This document shows, piece after piece, positions 7,714 through 14,160 of a stretch of 14,417 bases of DNA; positions within the stretch are counted from its first letter, which is position 1, and each line of letters starts with the position of its first letter. The notes under the pieces were generated by a model that was not told the origin of the DNA, did no database searches, and saw only the letters and a list, made by a program, of their open reading frames with translations. The DNA lies in assembly GCA_905215625.1 (NCBI GenBank), contig CAJMQQ010000063.1:1-14417 (forward strand). The letters are read 5' to 3'. A program made the translations under genes and the position numbers. The DNA comes from an uncultured bacterium (GTDB lineage: Bacteria; Bacillota; Clostridia; Lachnospirales; Lachnospiraceae).

Positions 7714-7924
7714 TCAAAATGAGTCAGTAACAATAATGTCATTTCCCGGTGTATAAAGAGTAAAACCTTTTACTTCTACGATTTGCTGTCTTCTTATATA
7801 CATATCAGTTTATTGATGAAAGAATGTTTCAATATAAGTCTGATTAGCCATTGGATAATCGATATTCTGCTCTACAATTTTTTAAGCGAATGTAGTCATT
7901 GTATTTTTGCAATAACATATCCAT
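7714..7924 (-). pseudogene. Remnant of a small gene, possibly PBECR4-like nuclease N-terminus
   Basis: A frame of 26 codons starts at ATG 7924 with AGGCGG six bases upstream, and contains LLQKYNDYIRLKNCRAEYRL. This resembles, from memory, the N-terminus of a clostridial/streptococcal family (PBECR4, phage Barnase-EndoU-ColicinE5/D-RelE-like nuclease) that normally continues into a HLIGLHKL motif. Here the frame stops at 7844. The next frame reads YIETFFHQ, then a stop, then TDMYIRR, which could be the decayed continuation. That frame runs on as a 29-codon piece (7803-7714) ending NDIIVTDSF. The full-length domain is absent. Alternatively these are two unrelated micro-ORFs, the first with a real ribosome site. 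Confidence 0.35.
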
Positions 7925-7949
7925 GGTAATCCGCCTGTGTATGGAATAT

Positions 7950-7981
7950 AAAAAATGCTCCTGACCTAAATCAGAAGCATT
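7950..7981 (-). terminator. Intrinsic terminator, minus strand
   Basis: Arms 7954-7964 (AATGCTCCTGA on the plus strand) and 7971-7981 pair with one mismatch around CCTAAA. On the minus strand the stem is followed directly by a run of T (7953-7950 plus stem end). It lies about 150 bp downstream of the HPr-like gene and probably ends that transcript. Confidence 0.75.
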
Positions 7982-8110
7982 GATGCTCTTTGGTAAGGCT
8001 ACTTGCTTTTCGGCATTGCGCCTATTCGGGAGAGTGAACCGAACTCTTATTTGGGAACTCCAATCGTGAGCCGAACGACCACGATCTTCTTCGTTCAATT
8101 TTGTTCTAGC

Positions 8111-8137
8111 AAAAACTTATATAAAAATCAAGTTTTT
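8111..8137 (-). terminator. Weak AT-rich hairpin at the HPr-like stop
   Basis: AAAAACTT (8111-8118) and AAGTTTTT (8130-8137) are perfectly complementary around 11 nt and overlap the stop codon. With no GC core this is weak; the stronger terminator downstream at 7950-7981 is the better candidate. Confidence 0.25.
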
Positions 8138-8373
8138 TGTGGTGCAAATTCCTGCAGGTCAGAAACCATCTCTTCTGCTTCATTCTGGGAATTTTCATAA
8201 ATTACCAGTTTCAAATCCGCCGCCTGGCTGATGGCCAGAGCCCCCATTAACGATTTAGCGTCTACTGCCCGATTTCCGCTGACTAAATCCGCACTGCAGG
8301 AAAACTGATTGACCTTCCGTACAAAATCAATGATGTCCTGGGTCTGTTTAAATCCCACTGCTACTTCTACCAT
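8128..8373 (-). CDS. HPr-like protein lacking the active-site histidine
   Basis: This 81-aa cytoplasmic protein has the HPr length and the conserved Ser46 region (VDAKSLMGAL, Ser41 here), the site that HPr kinase phosphorylates in Firmicutes. The phosphotransfer site is gone: where HPr has LHARPA, this protein has KQTQDI, with Gln10 in place of the histidine. It cannot carry phosphate from enzyme I. Bacillus Crh also has Gln at that position, but Crh keeps the ARPA context, so this is a more diverged type. A regulatory role through the serine site is possible but unproven. AAGGGAG lies eight bases before the ATG. No PTS gene or HPr kinase lies nearby. Family assignment is fairly sure, function is not. 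Confidence 0.75.
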   Translation of the reverse strand: MVEVAVGFKQTQDIIDFVRKVNQFSCSADLVSGNRAVDAKSLMGALAISQAADLKLVIYENSQNEAEEMVSDLQEFAPQKT

Positions 8374-8437
8374 AATAAAGTCTCCCTTCTCTAAAACCTT
8401 ATGACTCTTTAAAAGAAGTATTTCCAGCTTTATCCAG

Positions 8438-8492
8438 AATAAACAACTTTTTCTTTCGTTTTTTGTTAGATTTTCCTTCGAAATTGTTTATT
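8438..8492 (-). repeat. Inverted repeat in the HPr-like leader
   Basis: AATAAACAA (8438-8446) and TTGTTTATT (8484-8492) match perfectly. Inside them CTTTCG and CGAAA add a further short pairing. The repeat lies 65-120 nt before the start codon of the HPr-like gene and could be an RNA hairpin in the leader or a protein site. Confidence 0.35.
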
Positions 8493-8537
8493 TTGATTTT
8501 AGAAAATGGCCATATTCTGCACACAATTGTTTTGTAT

Positions 8538-8566
8538 AGTATAATTATCAAGCAGATGATTGACAG
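8538..8566 (-). promoter_or_regulatory. Possible promoter for the HPr-like gene
   Basis: On the minus strand CTGTCA (8561-8566) and TATACT (8538-8543) are separated by 17 bp, matching the consensus at 4 of 6 and 5 of 6 positions. The leader to the HPr-like start would be about 155 nt. Confidence 0.4.
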
Positions 8567-8756
8567 CTACAAAGATGCATCCAATCACTGCCGGCAAGAT
8601 TACCAGGTACGGAATTTTGCAAAAACCTGAGGCCGGCGGCAACCAGCGCGCACCCGTTGCCGGACTCGACAAAAAATAAGAGCCATCTGAGAATGATCCC
8701 AAATGGCCATTATATACATAAAGATACCTACCTATTTCATTATTTACTACCCCCTT

Positions 8757-8783
8757 CAAAAGGAGCTGCCCCCGCAGCTCCTT
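8757..8783 (-). terminator. Intrinsic terminator of the Nudix transcript
   Basis: AAGGAGCTGC (8760-8769) and GCAGCTCCTT (8774-8783) form a perfect 10-bp stem with a C4 loop (G4 on the transcript). On the minus strand TTTTG follows. It lies 21 bp after the Nudix stop codon. Confidence 0.85.
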
Positions 8784-8803
8784 ATTTCTTTGCCTGTGTT
8801 TCT

Positions 8804-9298
8804 TCACACTCTCCATTCTTCTCCTAATGGCAGCGCCAGCTTTTTCCCATCCAGTACCGCTTCTTTGAGAGAATCTCCCTCATAGCGGAGTTTCAGCGAA
8901 AAGAACGGCGCATTTTCTTTTAATAGTTTCATAAAAATTCGATCGCCTTCCCAGAGGTTTAAGCTTCCAATCCGGCTCTTTTCCACCCATTCCAGCTTTC
9001 CTTCATTGCAGTCTGTCATCTCGCCTTCCCAGCCATCTGCTGTATACAGACACATATATTCGGAAGTCATTTCATCTGGAATAAAGGTTACCAACCCACG
9101 AAACTGATAGGAAGTAAGCGTCAGTCCTGTTTCTTCTTTTGCTTCCCGCAAAAGGCATTCTTCCGGACTTTCAATTCCTTCAAAATGGCCGCCGATTCCA
9201 ATCCACTTATCTTTATTTACATCATTTTTCTTGCTGATCCGATGAAGCATCAGATATTGGTCCTCTTTCTCCAGATAGCACAATGTGGTTAATTCCAT
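8804..9298 (-). CDS. Nudix hydrolase, MutT/8-oxo-dGTP diphosphatase-like
   Basis: This 164-aa cytoplasmic enzyme hydrolyses a nucleoside diphosphate derivative. The complete Nudix box, GX5EX7REUXEEXGU, lies at residues 37-59: Gly37, Glu43, Arg51-Glu52, Glu55-Glu56, Gly58. Flanking sequence (LCYLEKEDQYLMLHR at the N-terminus; FFSLKLRYEG near the C-terminus) fits the clostridial 8-oxo-dGTP diphosphatase group, though substrates in this family are hard to predict. The start at 9298 has AGGAG seven bases upstream; a longer frame from 9322 would place the ribosome site inside the gene. The first 77 bp overlap the 3' end of the MocR-type regulator in another frame, so the two are probably translated from one mRNA. 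A strong terminator follows the stop. Confidence 0.88.
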   Translation of the reverse strand: MELTTLCYLEKEDQYLMLHRISKKNDVNKDKWIGIGGHFEGIESPEECLLREAKEETGLTLTSYQFRGLVTFIPDEMTSEYMCLYTADGWEGEMTDCNEGKLEWVEKSRIGSLNLWEGDRIFMKLLKENAPFFSLKLRYEGDSLKEAVLDGKKLALPLGEEWRV

Positions 9299-10727
9299 TA
9301 TTTTTCTCCTTCCAGGCCTCATTTAAAAGGCTAACTCCTTCTTCTATCTCTTCCTGGGTAAGGGTAGCGTATCCCAGAACAAGGGTAGACGGATAACTGT
9401 TTCCATCCTCTGAAATAAAATAGGACGATAATCCGTATATCTTAACACCTTTTTCAGCAGCCAGCTCAATCAGCCGCTTCTCCTCCAGTCCCTTCTTGTG
9501 TTTTAACAGCACATGAAGTCCCGCGTGTTCTCCATAAATGGCAAACCGGTCTTCCAGCTTTTTTAACGCTCCTAAAAGTGCGTCGTGCTTTCCCTTATAT
9601 ACTGCCCGCATCCGGTTTAAATGCCGCTCATAATGGCCTTTTACCAAAAACTGATACAGCACATTCTGGTCAATTCTGGATACGGTAGACGAATAAAAAG
9701 ACGCCTTTTTTTCGTAAGTTTCCAGAAGAGACGGAGGCAGCACCAGAAATCCAATCCGGATTGCCGGAGCAATGGACTTGGAAAATGTGCCGATATAAAT
9801 GACTCTTCCCTTTTGATCCATTCCCTGAAGAGCCGGAATTGGCATTCCCTTGTAACGGAATTCACTGTCATAGTCGTCTTCTATCAGATACCGCCCTTCC
9901 TGTTCATAGGCCCAGTTTAAAAGCTCCTGCCGCCGCTTTACCGGCATGACAATACCGGTAGGATACTGGTGGGAAGGCATCACATAGGCCACATCTGCCC
10001 CACTTTTTTGCAGCAAGGCCGTCCGCATCCCATATTTGTCCATATTGATCGGGCATACCGGATAACCCTGCCCACTTAACACCCGGTAAGCCTGCTTGTA
10101 AGTCGGATTTTCCATGGCAATCTGATGGCCGTCTCCCAGCACTCTGGAAAGGAGCATCAGCAGATATTCGCTTCCAGCACCCACAATAATCTGCTCTGCC
10201 CTGCAGTTCACGCCTCTGGCGGAATGAAGGTACGAACGGATTGCCTCCCGAAGGGGCAGCTCTCCCTTAGGATCTCCGGCCCCAAACATTTCCCGGTTGT
10301 CGTCTACCAAGGTATCCCTGTTTAATTTTCTCCAGACGCCAAATGGAAAATTTTCCAAATCAATTCCCCTGGGGGAAAAATCAATGTTTCCTTTCCACTC
10401 CGGCTGGCTTTCTTCTGTCTGACTGCACAAAAATCCTTCTGTCCACGTTCCGGACTGTCCCTCTTCCAACTTGAACAAGCCTTCTGTATCTGCAATAAAA
10501 CATCCTTTATAAGGCACAGTTTCCATATAACCTTCTGCAGACAACTGATCGTAAGCTAACTGGACGGTACTGCGGCTGACTTTTAAGTTTTCCGACAAAA
10601 CCCGACTGGACGGAAGCCTCTCTCCTGCCTTTAAATTTCCTTTCCGGATTTCTTCGCGGATAAACCGGTAAATCTGCTCATAGATCGGCGTCTGGGAACG
10701 CCCATCCAACGGCACCAGAAGTTCCAT
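9222..10727 (-). CDS. MocR-family transcriptional regulator (GntR HTH plus aminotransferase domain)
   Basis: This 501-aa protein joins a GntR-type winged helix (about 10-78; ERLPSSRVLSENLKVSRSTV) to a class I aminotransferase-like domain (about 115-480) that binds PLP and senses a ligand. The PLP lysine is Lys317 in GTFSKSIAPAIR. PSHQYPTG (251-258) and EDDYDSEFRY (283-292) are typical of MocR proteins such as PdxR and GabR. The start at 10727 has AGAGGA seven bases upstream; the extra residues of a longer frame to 10799 run through the putative operator. No pdxST, gab or other classical target lies nearby; the only co-directional partner is the Nudix gene. The last 25 or so codons form a tail beyond the expected domain end and overlap that gene. 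Confidence 0.9.
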   Translation of the reverse strand: MELLVPLDGRSQTPIYEQIYRFIREEIRKGNLKAGERLPSSRVLSENLKVSRSTVQLAYDQLSAEGYMETVPYKGCFIADTEGLFKLEEGQSGTWTEGFLCSQTEESQPEWKGNIDFSPRGIDLENFPFGVWRKLNRDTLVDDNREMFGAGDPKGELPLREAIRSYLHSARGVNCRAEQIIVGAGSEYLLMLLSRVLGDGHQIAMENPTYKQAYRVLSGQGYPVCPINMDKYGMRTALLQKSGADVAYVMPSHQYPTGIVMPVKRRQELLNWAYEQEGRYLIEDDYDSEFRYKGMPIPALQGMDQKGRVIYIGTFSKSIAPAIRIGFLVLPPSLLETYEKKASFYSSTVSRIDQNVLYQFLVKGHYERHLNRMRAVYKGKHDALLGALKKLEDRFAIYGEHAGLHVLLKHKKGLEEKRLIELAAEKGVKIYGLSSYFISEDGNSYPSTLVLGYATLTQEEIEEGVSLLNEAWKEKNNGINHIVLSGERGPISDASSDQQEK

Positions 10728-10747
10728 ATTCTTTCCTCTTTTCCAGC

Positions 10748-10779
10748 ATCCATGTACAGAGGCAATACGGTACACGGAT
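10748..10779. promoter_or_regulatory. Candidate operator upstream of the MocR gene
   Basis: ATCCATGTAC (10748-10757) and GTACACGGAT (10770-10779) are an inverted repeat with one mismatch and 12-bp spacing, so the half-site centres are 22 bp or about two helical turns apart. It lies 20-52 bp before the start codon, where MocR proteins often bind to control themselves. No convincing -35/-10 pair was found next to it. Confidence 0.4.
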
Positions 10780-10797
10780 ACTAAACTCTGCAAATGC

Positions 10798-10850
10798 AAA
10801 AGGCCTTACGGAAAAGGCAGTCATCCTGCATCTTTCCCCTCGGCCTTTTT
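10798..10850. terminator. Multi-segment hairpin terminator between glnS and the MocR gene
   Basis: AAAAGGCC and GGCCTTTT close a long stem in which GGAAA pairs with TTTCC and GCAG with CTGC, separated by small symmetric internal loops. The T-runs on either side allow termination in both directions. On the minus strand it ends the glnS transcript beyond the structured repeat at 10854-10983. Confidence 0.65.
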
Positions 10851-10853
10851 ATT

Positions 10854-10983
10854 GATTCAGGACGGGCATCTTCTTGTCCGGCTTTGCCGAACAAGAAGCA
10901 TCGGAGATTCCTCCGATGTGAAATCTGGTGGGAAAAGCCGTTTACAAACAAGCTTGACACGACTTTTCCCGCCGTCCTGAATC
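10854..10983 (-). repeat. Structured repeat, copy 1 (three hairpins closed by a 12-bp stem)
   Basis: GATTCAGGACGG (10854-10865) and CCGTCCTGAATC (10972-10983) are perfectly complementary and enclose three hairpins. In plus-strand order these are 10870-10898 (8 bp, one mismatch, 4 bp, TTT loop), 10899-10918 (CATCGGAG, ATTC loop, CTCCGATG) and 10930-10970 (GGGAAAAG with CTTTTCCC, around a loop containing AAGCTT). It begins 5 bp after the glnS stop. A related copy in the opposite orientation starts at 14328. It may be transcribed as a 3' UTR of glnS. No coding potential, no clear target-site duplication, and no RNA family that I recognise. Confidence 0.75.
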
Positions 10984-10988
10984 GTTAC

Positions 10989-12683
10989 TTATTTATTAAT
11001 TTTAAAAGAACTCTTTAACGAAACAATCCGGTTAAATACAGGATGTTCCGGCGTACTGTCCTTGCAGTCCACACAGAAATAGCCGTTTCTCATAAACTGG
11101 AAGCTGTCGTAAGCCTTAGCCTCTTTTAATGCCGGTTCGACATAGCAGTCTTTAATAATAGTCAGGGAATTTGGATTTAAGTTTAAGGTACCATCCTCAT
11201 TTAACTTACCCTTTTCCTCGTCTACAATGTTCTCATATAAACGGCATTCCACCTTTTCAGCGGTATGGGCAGCAACCCAGTGGATAGTTCCTTTTACTTT
11301 CCGTCCGGTAAATCCAGAACCGCTCTTGGTCTCCGGATCATAGGTACAATGAACCACTGTCACATTGCCGTTTTCATCCTTTTCACATCCGGTACAGGTG
11401 ACAAAGTAAGCGCCCATGAGACGCACTTCATTGCCTGGGAACAGACGGAAATACTTCTTAGGCGGCTCTTCCATAAAATCTTCCCGTTCAATGTAAAGTT
11501 CTCTTCCAAATGGAACGGTACGCTCTCCAAGGGCTTCATTTTCCAGATTGTTTGGAATAGACAGTTCTTCTGTCTGACCCTCCGGATAGTTGTCGATCAC
11601 CAGCTTAACCGGATCTAATACTGCCATCATTCTGGCTTTCTTAAGTTTCAAATCTTCACGGATGCAGTATTCCAGCATTGCATAGTCAACCGAACTGTTT
11701 GCCTTGGAAACTCCAACCAGATCAACAAACATCTTTAATGACTCTGGTGTGTATCCTCTCCGGCGAAGAGCTGCAATGGTAACCAGACGGGGATCATCCC
11801 AGCCGTCTACAATACCGTCTTCTACCAGCTTTTTAATATATCTCTTGCCTGTTACCACATTCGTCAGATACAGCTTTGCAAACTCAATCTGTCTGGGCGG
11901 ATTTTCAAATTCACACTCTTTTACTACCCAGTCATACAATGGGCGATGATCCTCAAACTCCAGGGTACAAATCGAGTGGGTAATGTGCTCAATGGCATCC
12001 TCAATCGGGTGGGCAAAATCGTACATTGGATAAATGCACCACTTATTTCCGGTATTGTGGTGTTCCATACGGGCTACCCGGTAAATAACCGGATCTCTCA
12101 TGTTGATATTAGGAGAAGCCATATCGATCTTGGCACGAAGCACCTTCTCGCCGTCCTGATATTTTCCGTCTCTCATCTCTTCAAACAGAGTCAGGTTTTC
12201 TTCGATGGTACGGTTCCGGTATGGGCTCTCCTTACCAGGGGTGGTAAAGTCGCCGCGATACTGGCGGATTTCCTCTGCTGTCAGATCGCAGACAAATGCC
12301 TTTCCTTTTTTAATTAACTTTACCGCACACTCATACATCTGCTCAAAATAATTGGATGCAAAGAATAAACGGTCTTCAAAATCTGCTCCCAGCCACTTTA
12401 CATCTGCAATAATGGATTCTACGAACTCTGTCTTTTCCTTAGTCGGGTTGGTGTCATCAAAACGAAGGTTAAACTTTCCGCCGTACTCCTTTGCCAGTCC
12501 ATAATTTAACAGAATGGACTTGGCATGTCCAATATGCAGGTAGCCGTTTGGCTCCGGTGGGAAACGGGTCTGTACATGATTATAAACGCCTTCTGCTAAA
12601 TCTTTATCAATCTCCTGCTCAATGAAGTGCTTTGAAACCACTTCTTTTTCCTCTGCTTCCGGCACAAGATTTTTTTCTTCCAT
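10989..12683 (-). CDS. glnS: Glutaminyl-tRNA synthetase
   Basis: This 564-aa class I synthetase charges tRNA-Gln directly. HIGH is exact at 50-53 (YLHIGHAKS), followed by FDDTNP (75-80) and WDDPRL (295-300). LRRRGYTPES (306 on) and the GVSKANSSVDYAMLEYCIREDL block identify GlnRS rather than GluRS. The C-terminal half carries the anticodon-binding beta-barrels. The KMSKS position holds VVTGKRYIKK (276-285), a degenerate form. The start at 12683 has GGAGG eight bases upstream; a longer frame from GTG 12725 overlaps the promoter -10 box and is rejected. Most Firmicutes make Gln-tRNA by amidating Glu-tRNA with GatCAB, so a direct GlnRS marks certain clostridial lineages. It has its own promoter and is followed by a structured repeat and a terminator. 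Confidence 0.96.
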   Translation of the reverse strand: MEEKNLVPEAEEKEVVSKHFIEQEIDKDLAEGVYNHVQTRFPPEPNGYLHIGHAKSILLNYGLAKEYGGKFNLRFDDTNPTKEKTEFVESIIADVKWLGADFEDRLFFASNYFEQMYECAVKLIKKGKAFVCDLTAEEIRQYRGDFTTPGKESPYRNRTIEENLTLFEEMRDGKYQDGEKVLRAKIDMASPNINMRDPVIYRVARMEHHNTGNKWCIYPMYDFAHPIEDAIEHITHSICTLEFEDHRPLYDWVVKECEFENPPRQIEFAKLYLTNVVTGKRYIKKLVEDGIVDGWDDPRLVTIAALRRRGYTPESLKMFVDLVGVSKANSSVDYAMLEYCIREDLKLKKARMMAVLDPVKLVIDNYPEGQTEELSIPNNLENEALGERTVPFGRELYIEREDFMEEPPKKYFRLFPGNEVRLMGAYFVTCTGCEKDENGNVTVVHCTYDPETKSGSGFTGRKVKGTIHWVAAHTAEKVECRLYENIVDEEKGKLNEDGTLNLNPNSLTIIKDCYVEPALKEAKAYDSFQFMRNGYFCVDCKDSTPEHPVFNRIVSLKSSFKINK

Positions 12684-12715
12684 TCCTGAATCCTCCATAA
12701 TCTGAATTGCTTTCC

Positions 12716-12744
12716 AGTATATCACACGGCTGGAAAAACGGCAA
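12716..12744 (-). promoter_or_regulatory. Extended -10 promoter of glnS
   Basis: On the minus strand TTGCCG (12739-12744), a 17-bp spacer and TATACT (12716-12721) are present, with TGA directly before the -10 hexamer giving an extended -10. The start site would fall near 12709, about 26 nt before the ATG at 12683. The promoter lies 24 bp beyond the stop of the MATE gene. Confidence 0.75.
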
Positions 12745-12768
12745 GACTTTTCCCTGACCGCAGCCGCC

Positions 12769-14121
12769 TTACCCCTCCTGTTTTTTCCGGACCGTTTCTG
12801 TATAAATCAGATATCCCACACAAAGGGCAATCTGCAGCAGGGTGGAGGCCGGAACAGCAAGTCCAATACCAAACAGAGAGATTCCCGGAATCCGGCTCAT
12901 CAGATACGATACCGGAATTCTCACTGCAAATGCTCCTGCCAGCCCCTGTGCCATAACAAATACGGTCTTTCCGCAGCCATTAAAATATCCTGCAAAGCAG
13001 AAGGAAAATGCAGTAAAGATACAGTCAATGGCATATGCCCTCAGGTAATCAGCCGCAGCCGCAATTACCTGACTGTCCCTGGAAAACAGGCCTGCCAGAA
13101 TTTCCCCATGGAAAAAAGATACATAGGCCATAATCAGACCGGCTGCCACGGAAGATGCGATTCCGCAAAACAGGGCCTTTTTTGCCCTGTCCGGCTTCCT
13201 GGCTCCGATATTCTGCGCTACAAAGGCAGACATGGCCTGGGAATAAGCAGACGGAACCAGCATAATAAATGCGCAGAGTTTTTCTGCCACTCCGATTCCC
13301 GCAGATGCCACGACACCCAGAGAATTGACTATGGCAATGATAACCAGAAAGGACACGCTGACCAGCAAATCCTGCAGAGCAATGGGCAGTCCCAGCGCCA
13401 CAATTTTTCCAATTATCTTTTTATCAAACCGAAGGGATTCTCTGGTAAACCGGAAAGGAAGCTTTCGTTTCCGTATGATCAGAATAGACAGTACCACGCT
13501 GAACGCCTGGGCAAACACCGTTGCATAAGCAGCTCCTGCCACTCCCATATGAAATCCGCCAACCAGCAGAAGGTCTCCTCCAATATTTAACAGACAGGCG
13601 ATAGCCACTGTAATTAATGGCATTTTAGAATCTCCGATACCGCGGAATACACTTCCCAGCACATTATAGGCCACGATAAACACTGTGCCTGCGGAACAGA
13701 TTCTCACATAAGAAACCGTCTGGTCAAAGGCCTCTTTCGGTGCCTGCATCCAGCCAGACATTGGCTCTGCCAGAAATATCATCAGCACCGTCACAGCAAC
13801 CGTTACTGCGGAAAACAGGCAGATTCCGCTTCCGATTACCTGACCGGCTTCCTCCGGCTGCTTTTCTCCTATCTTCTGGGCCGCCAAAACGGTAATTCCC
13901 ATAGACAGTCCCACTATTACAACGGTCACCGTATGCATAACCTGACTTCCCGTGGATACTGCCGAAACATCCGTTGAAGCCCCGAACTGACCTACAATCA
14001 GCAAATCTACTGCTCCATACATAGCCTGCAAAAACAGCGCCAGAAGTACGGGCATGGCAAACCGGATCAGCGGAGTAAAAATCCTGCCCTCTGTAAAGCT
14101 CGTTTGTTCTTTCATCATCAT
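12769..14121 (-). CDS. MATE family multidrug/cation efflux transporter
   Basis: This 450-aa, roughly 12-helix membrane protein exports drugs or other organic cations in exchange for Na+ or H+. The N-terminus (FTEGRIFTPLIRFAMPVLLALFLQ in two adjoining parts, residues 8-32) and the two-fold repeated MatE domains (about 14-175 and 235-400) are typical of the MepA/NorM/DinF branch. Three tandem ATG codons (14121, 14118, 14115) follow AGAGGGG; the second or third is better spaced for initiation, so the true start may be up to six bases inside. It has its own sigma-A promoter and a 120-nt leader with an internal terminator, which suggests induction by antitermination. No convincing terminator separates it from glnS. 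The exported compound is unknown. Confidence 0.9.
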   Translation of the reverse strand: MMMKEQTSFTEGRIFTPLIRFAMPVLLALFLQAMYGAVDLLIVGQFGASTDVSAVSTGSQVMHTVTVVIVGLSMGITVLAAQKIGEKQPEEAGQVIGSGICLFSAVTVAVTVLMIFLAEPMSGWMQAPKEAFDQTVSYVRICSAGTVFIVAYNVLGSVFRGIGDSKMPLITVAIACLLNIGGDLLLVGGFHMGVAGAAYATVFAQAFSVVLSILIIRKRKLPFRFTRESLRFDKKIIGKIVALGLPIALQDLLVSVSFLVIIAIVNSLGVVASAGIGVAEKLCAFIMLVPSAYSQAMSAFVAQNIGARKPDRAKKALFCGIASSVAAGLIMAYVSFFHGEILAGLFSRDSQVIAAAADYLRAYAIDCIFTAFSFCFAGYFNGCGKTVFVMAQGLAGAFAVRIPVSYLMSRIPGISLFGIGLAVPASTLLQIALCVGYLIYTETVRKKQEG

Positions 14122-14160
14122 TTCCCCTCTTTTAAAAATTCCTCCCTGCGGAGAGCTGGA

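Larger units (their letters stand above)
7610..8127. other. 518-bp stretch without an intact gene
   Basis: This AT-rich stretch lies between the flippase stop and the HPr-like stop. It holds a convergent hairpin (7618-7657), remnants of a minus-strand gene (7714-7924), a clear minus-strand intrinsic terminator (7950-7981) and a pair of near-identical 11-mers, GTGAACCGAAC (8034-8044) and GTGAGCCGAAC (8066-8076), 32 bp apart. An open frame of 84 codons (8098-7844) runs through the terminator and is not accepted as a gene. Confidence 0.6.
8374..8803. other. 430-bp intergenic stretch upstream of the HPr-like gene
   Basis: It holds the terminator of the Nudix transcript (8757-8783), a possible minus-strand promoter (8538-8566), and an AT-rich leader with a 9-bp inverted repeat (8438-8446 and 8484-8492). 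The part between 8570 and 8756 contains a minus-strand open frame with one hydrophobic segment (LVILPAVIGCIFVAV) but no start codon or ribosome site after the Nudix terminator. I see no supported gene there. Confidence 0.55.

Noticed and set aside
8034..8076. CRISPR-like or iteron-like repeat (GTGAACCGAAC and GTGAGCCGAAC, 32 bp apart)
   Set aside because: There are only two short units with one mismatch and no further copies nearby.
7844..8098. 84-codon minus-strand open frame downstream of the HPr-like gene
   Set aside because: It runs straight through a good minus-strand intrinsic terminator (7950-7981), and its first half resembles no protein. Only the last 26 codons, with their own ATG and ribosome site, look gene-derived.
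8499..8816. 105-codon minus-strand open frame with a hydrophobic segment
   Set aside because: Its only ATG near the start lies inside the Nudix gene, and the frame crosses the Nudix terminator at 8757-8783. No start with a ribosome site was found after the terminator.
10728..10799. N-terminal extension of the MocR regulator
   Set aside because: The extra residues come from the region of the inverted repeat; the ATG at 10727 has its own ribosome site and gives the family N-terminus.
10854..10983. Structured repeat read as a classical MITE with target-site duplication
   Set aside because: The terminal inverted repeats are present, but the flanking bases on the two sides do not match as a duplication.
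12684..12725. N-terminal extension of GlnS from GTG 12725
   Set aside because: It overlaps the extended -10 promoter; the ATG at 12683 has GGAGG at good spacing.
13108..13590. 160-codon plus-strand open frame over the MATE gene
   Set aside because: It is antisense to a clear transporter gene; the His-, Ser- and Gln-rich product looks like a shadow.
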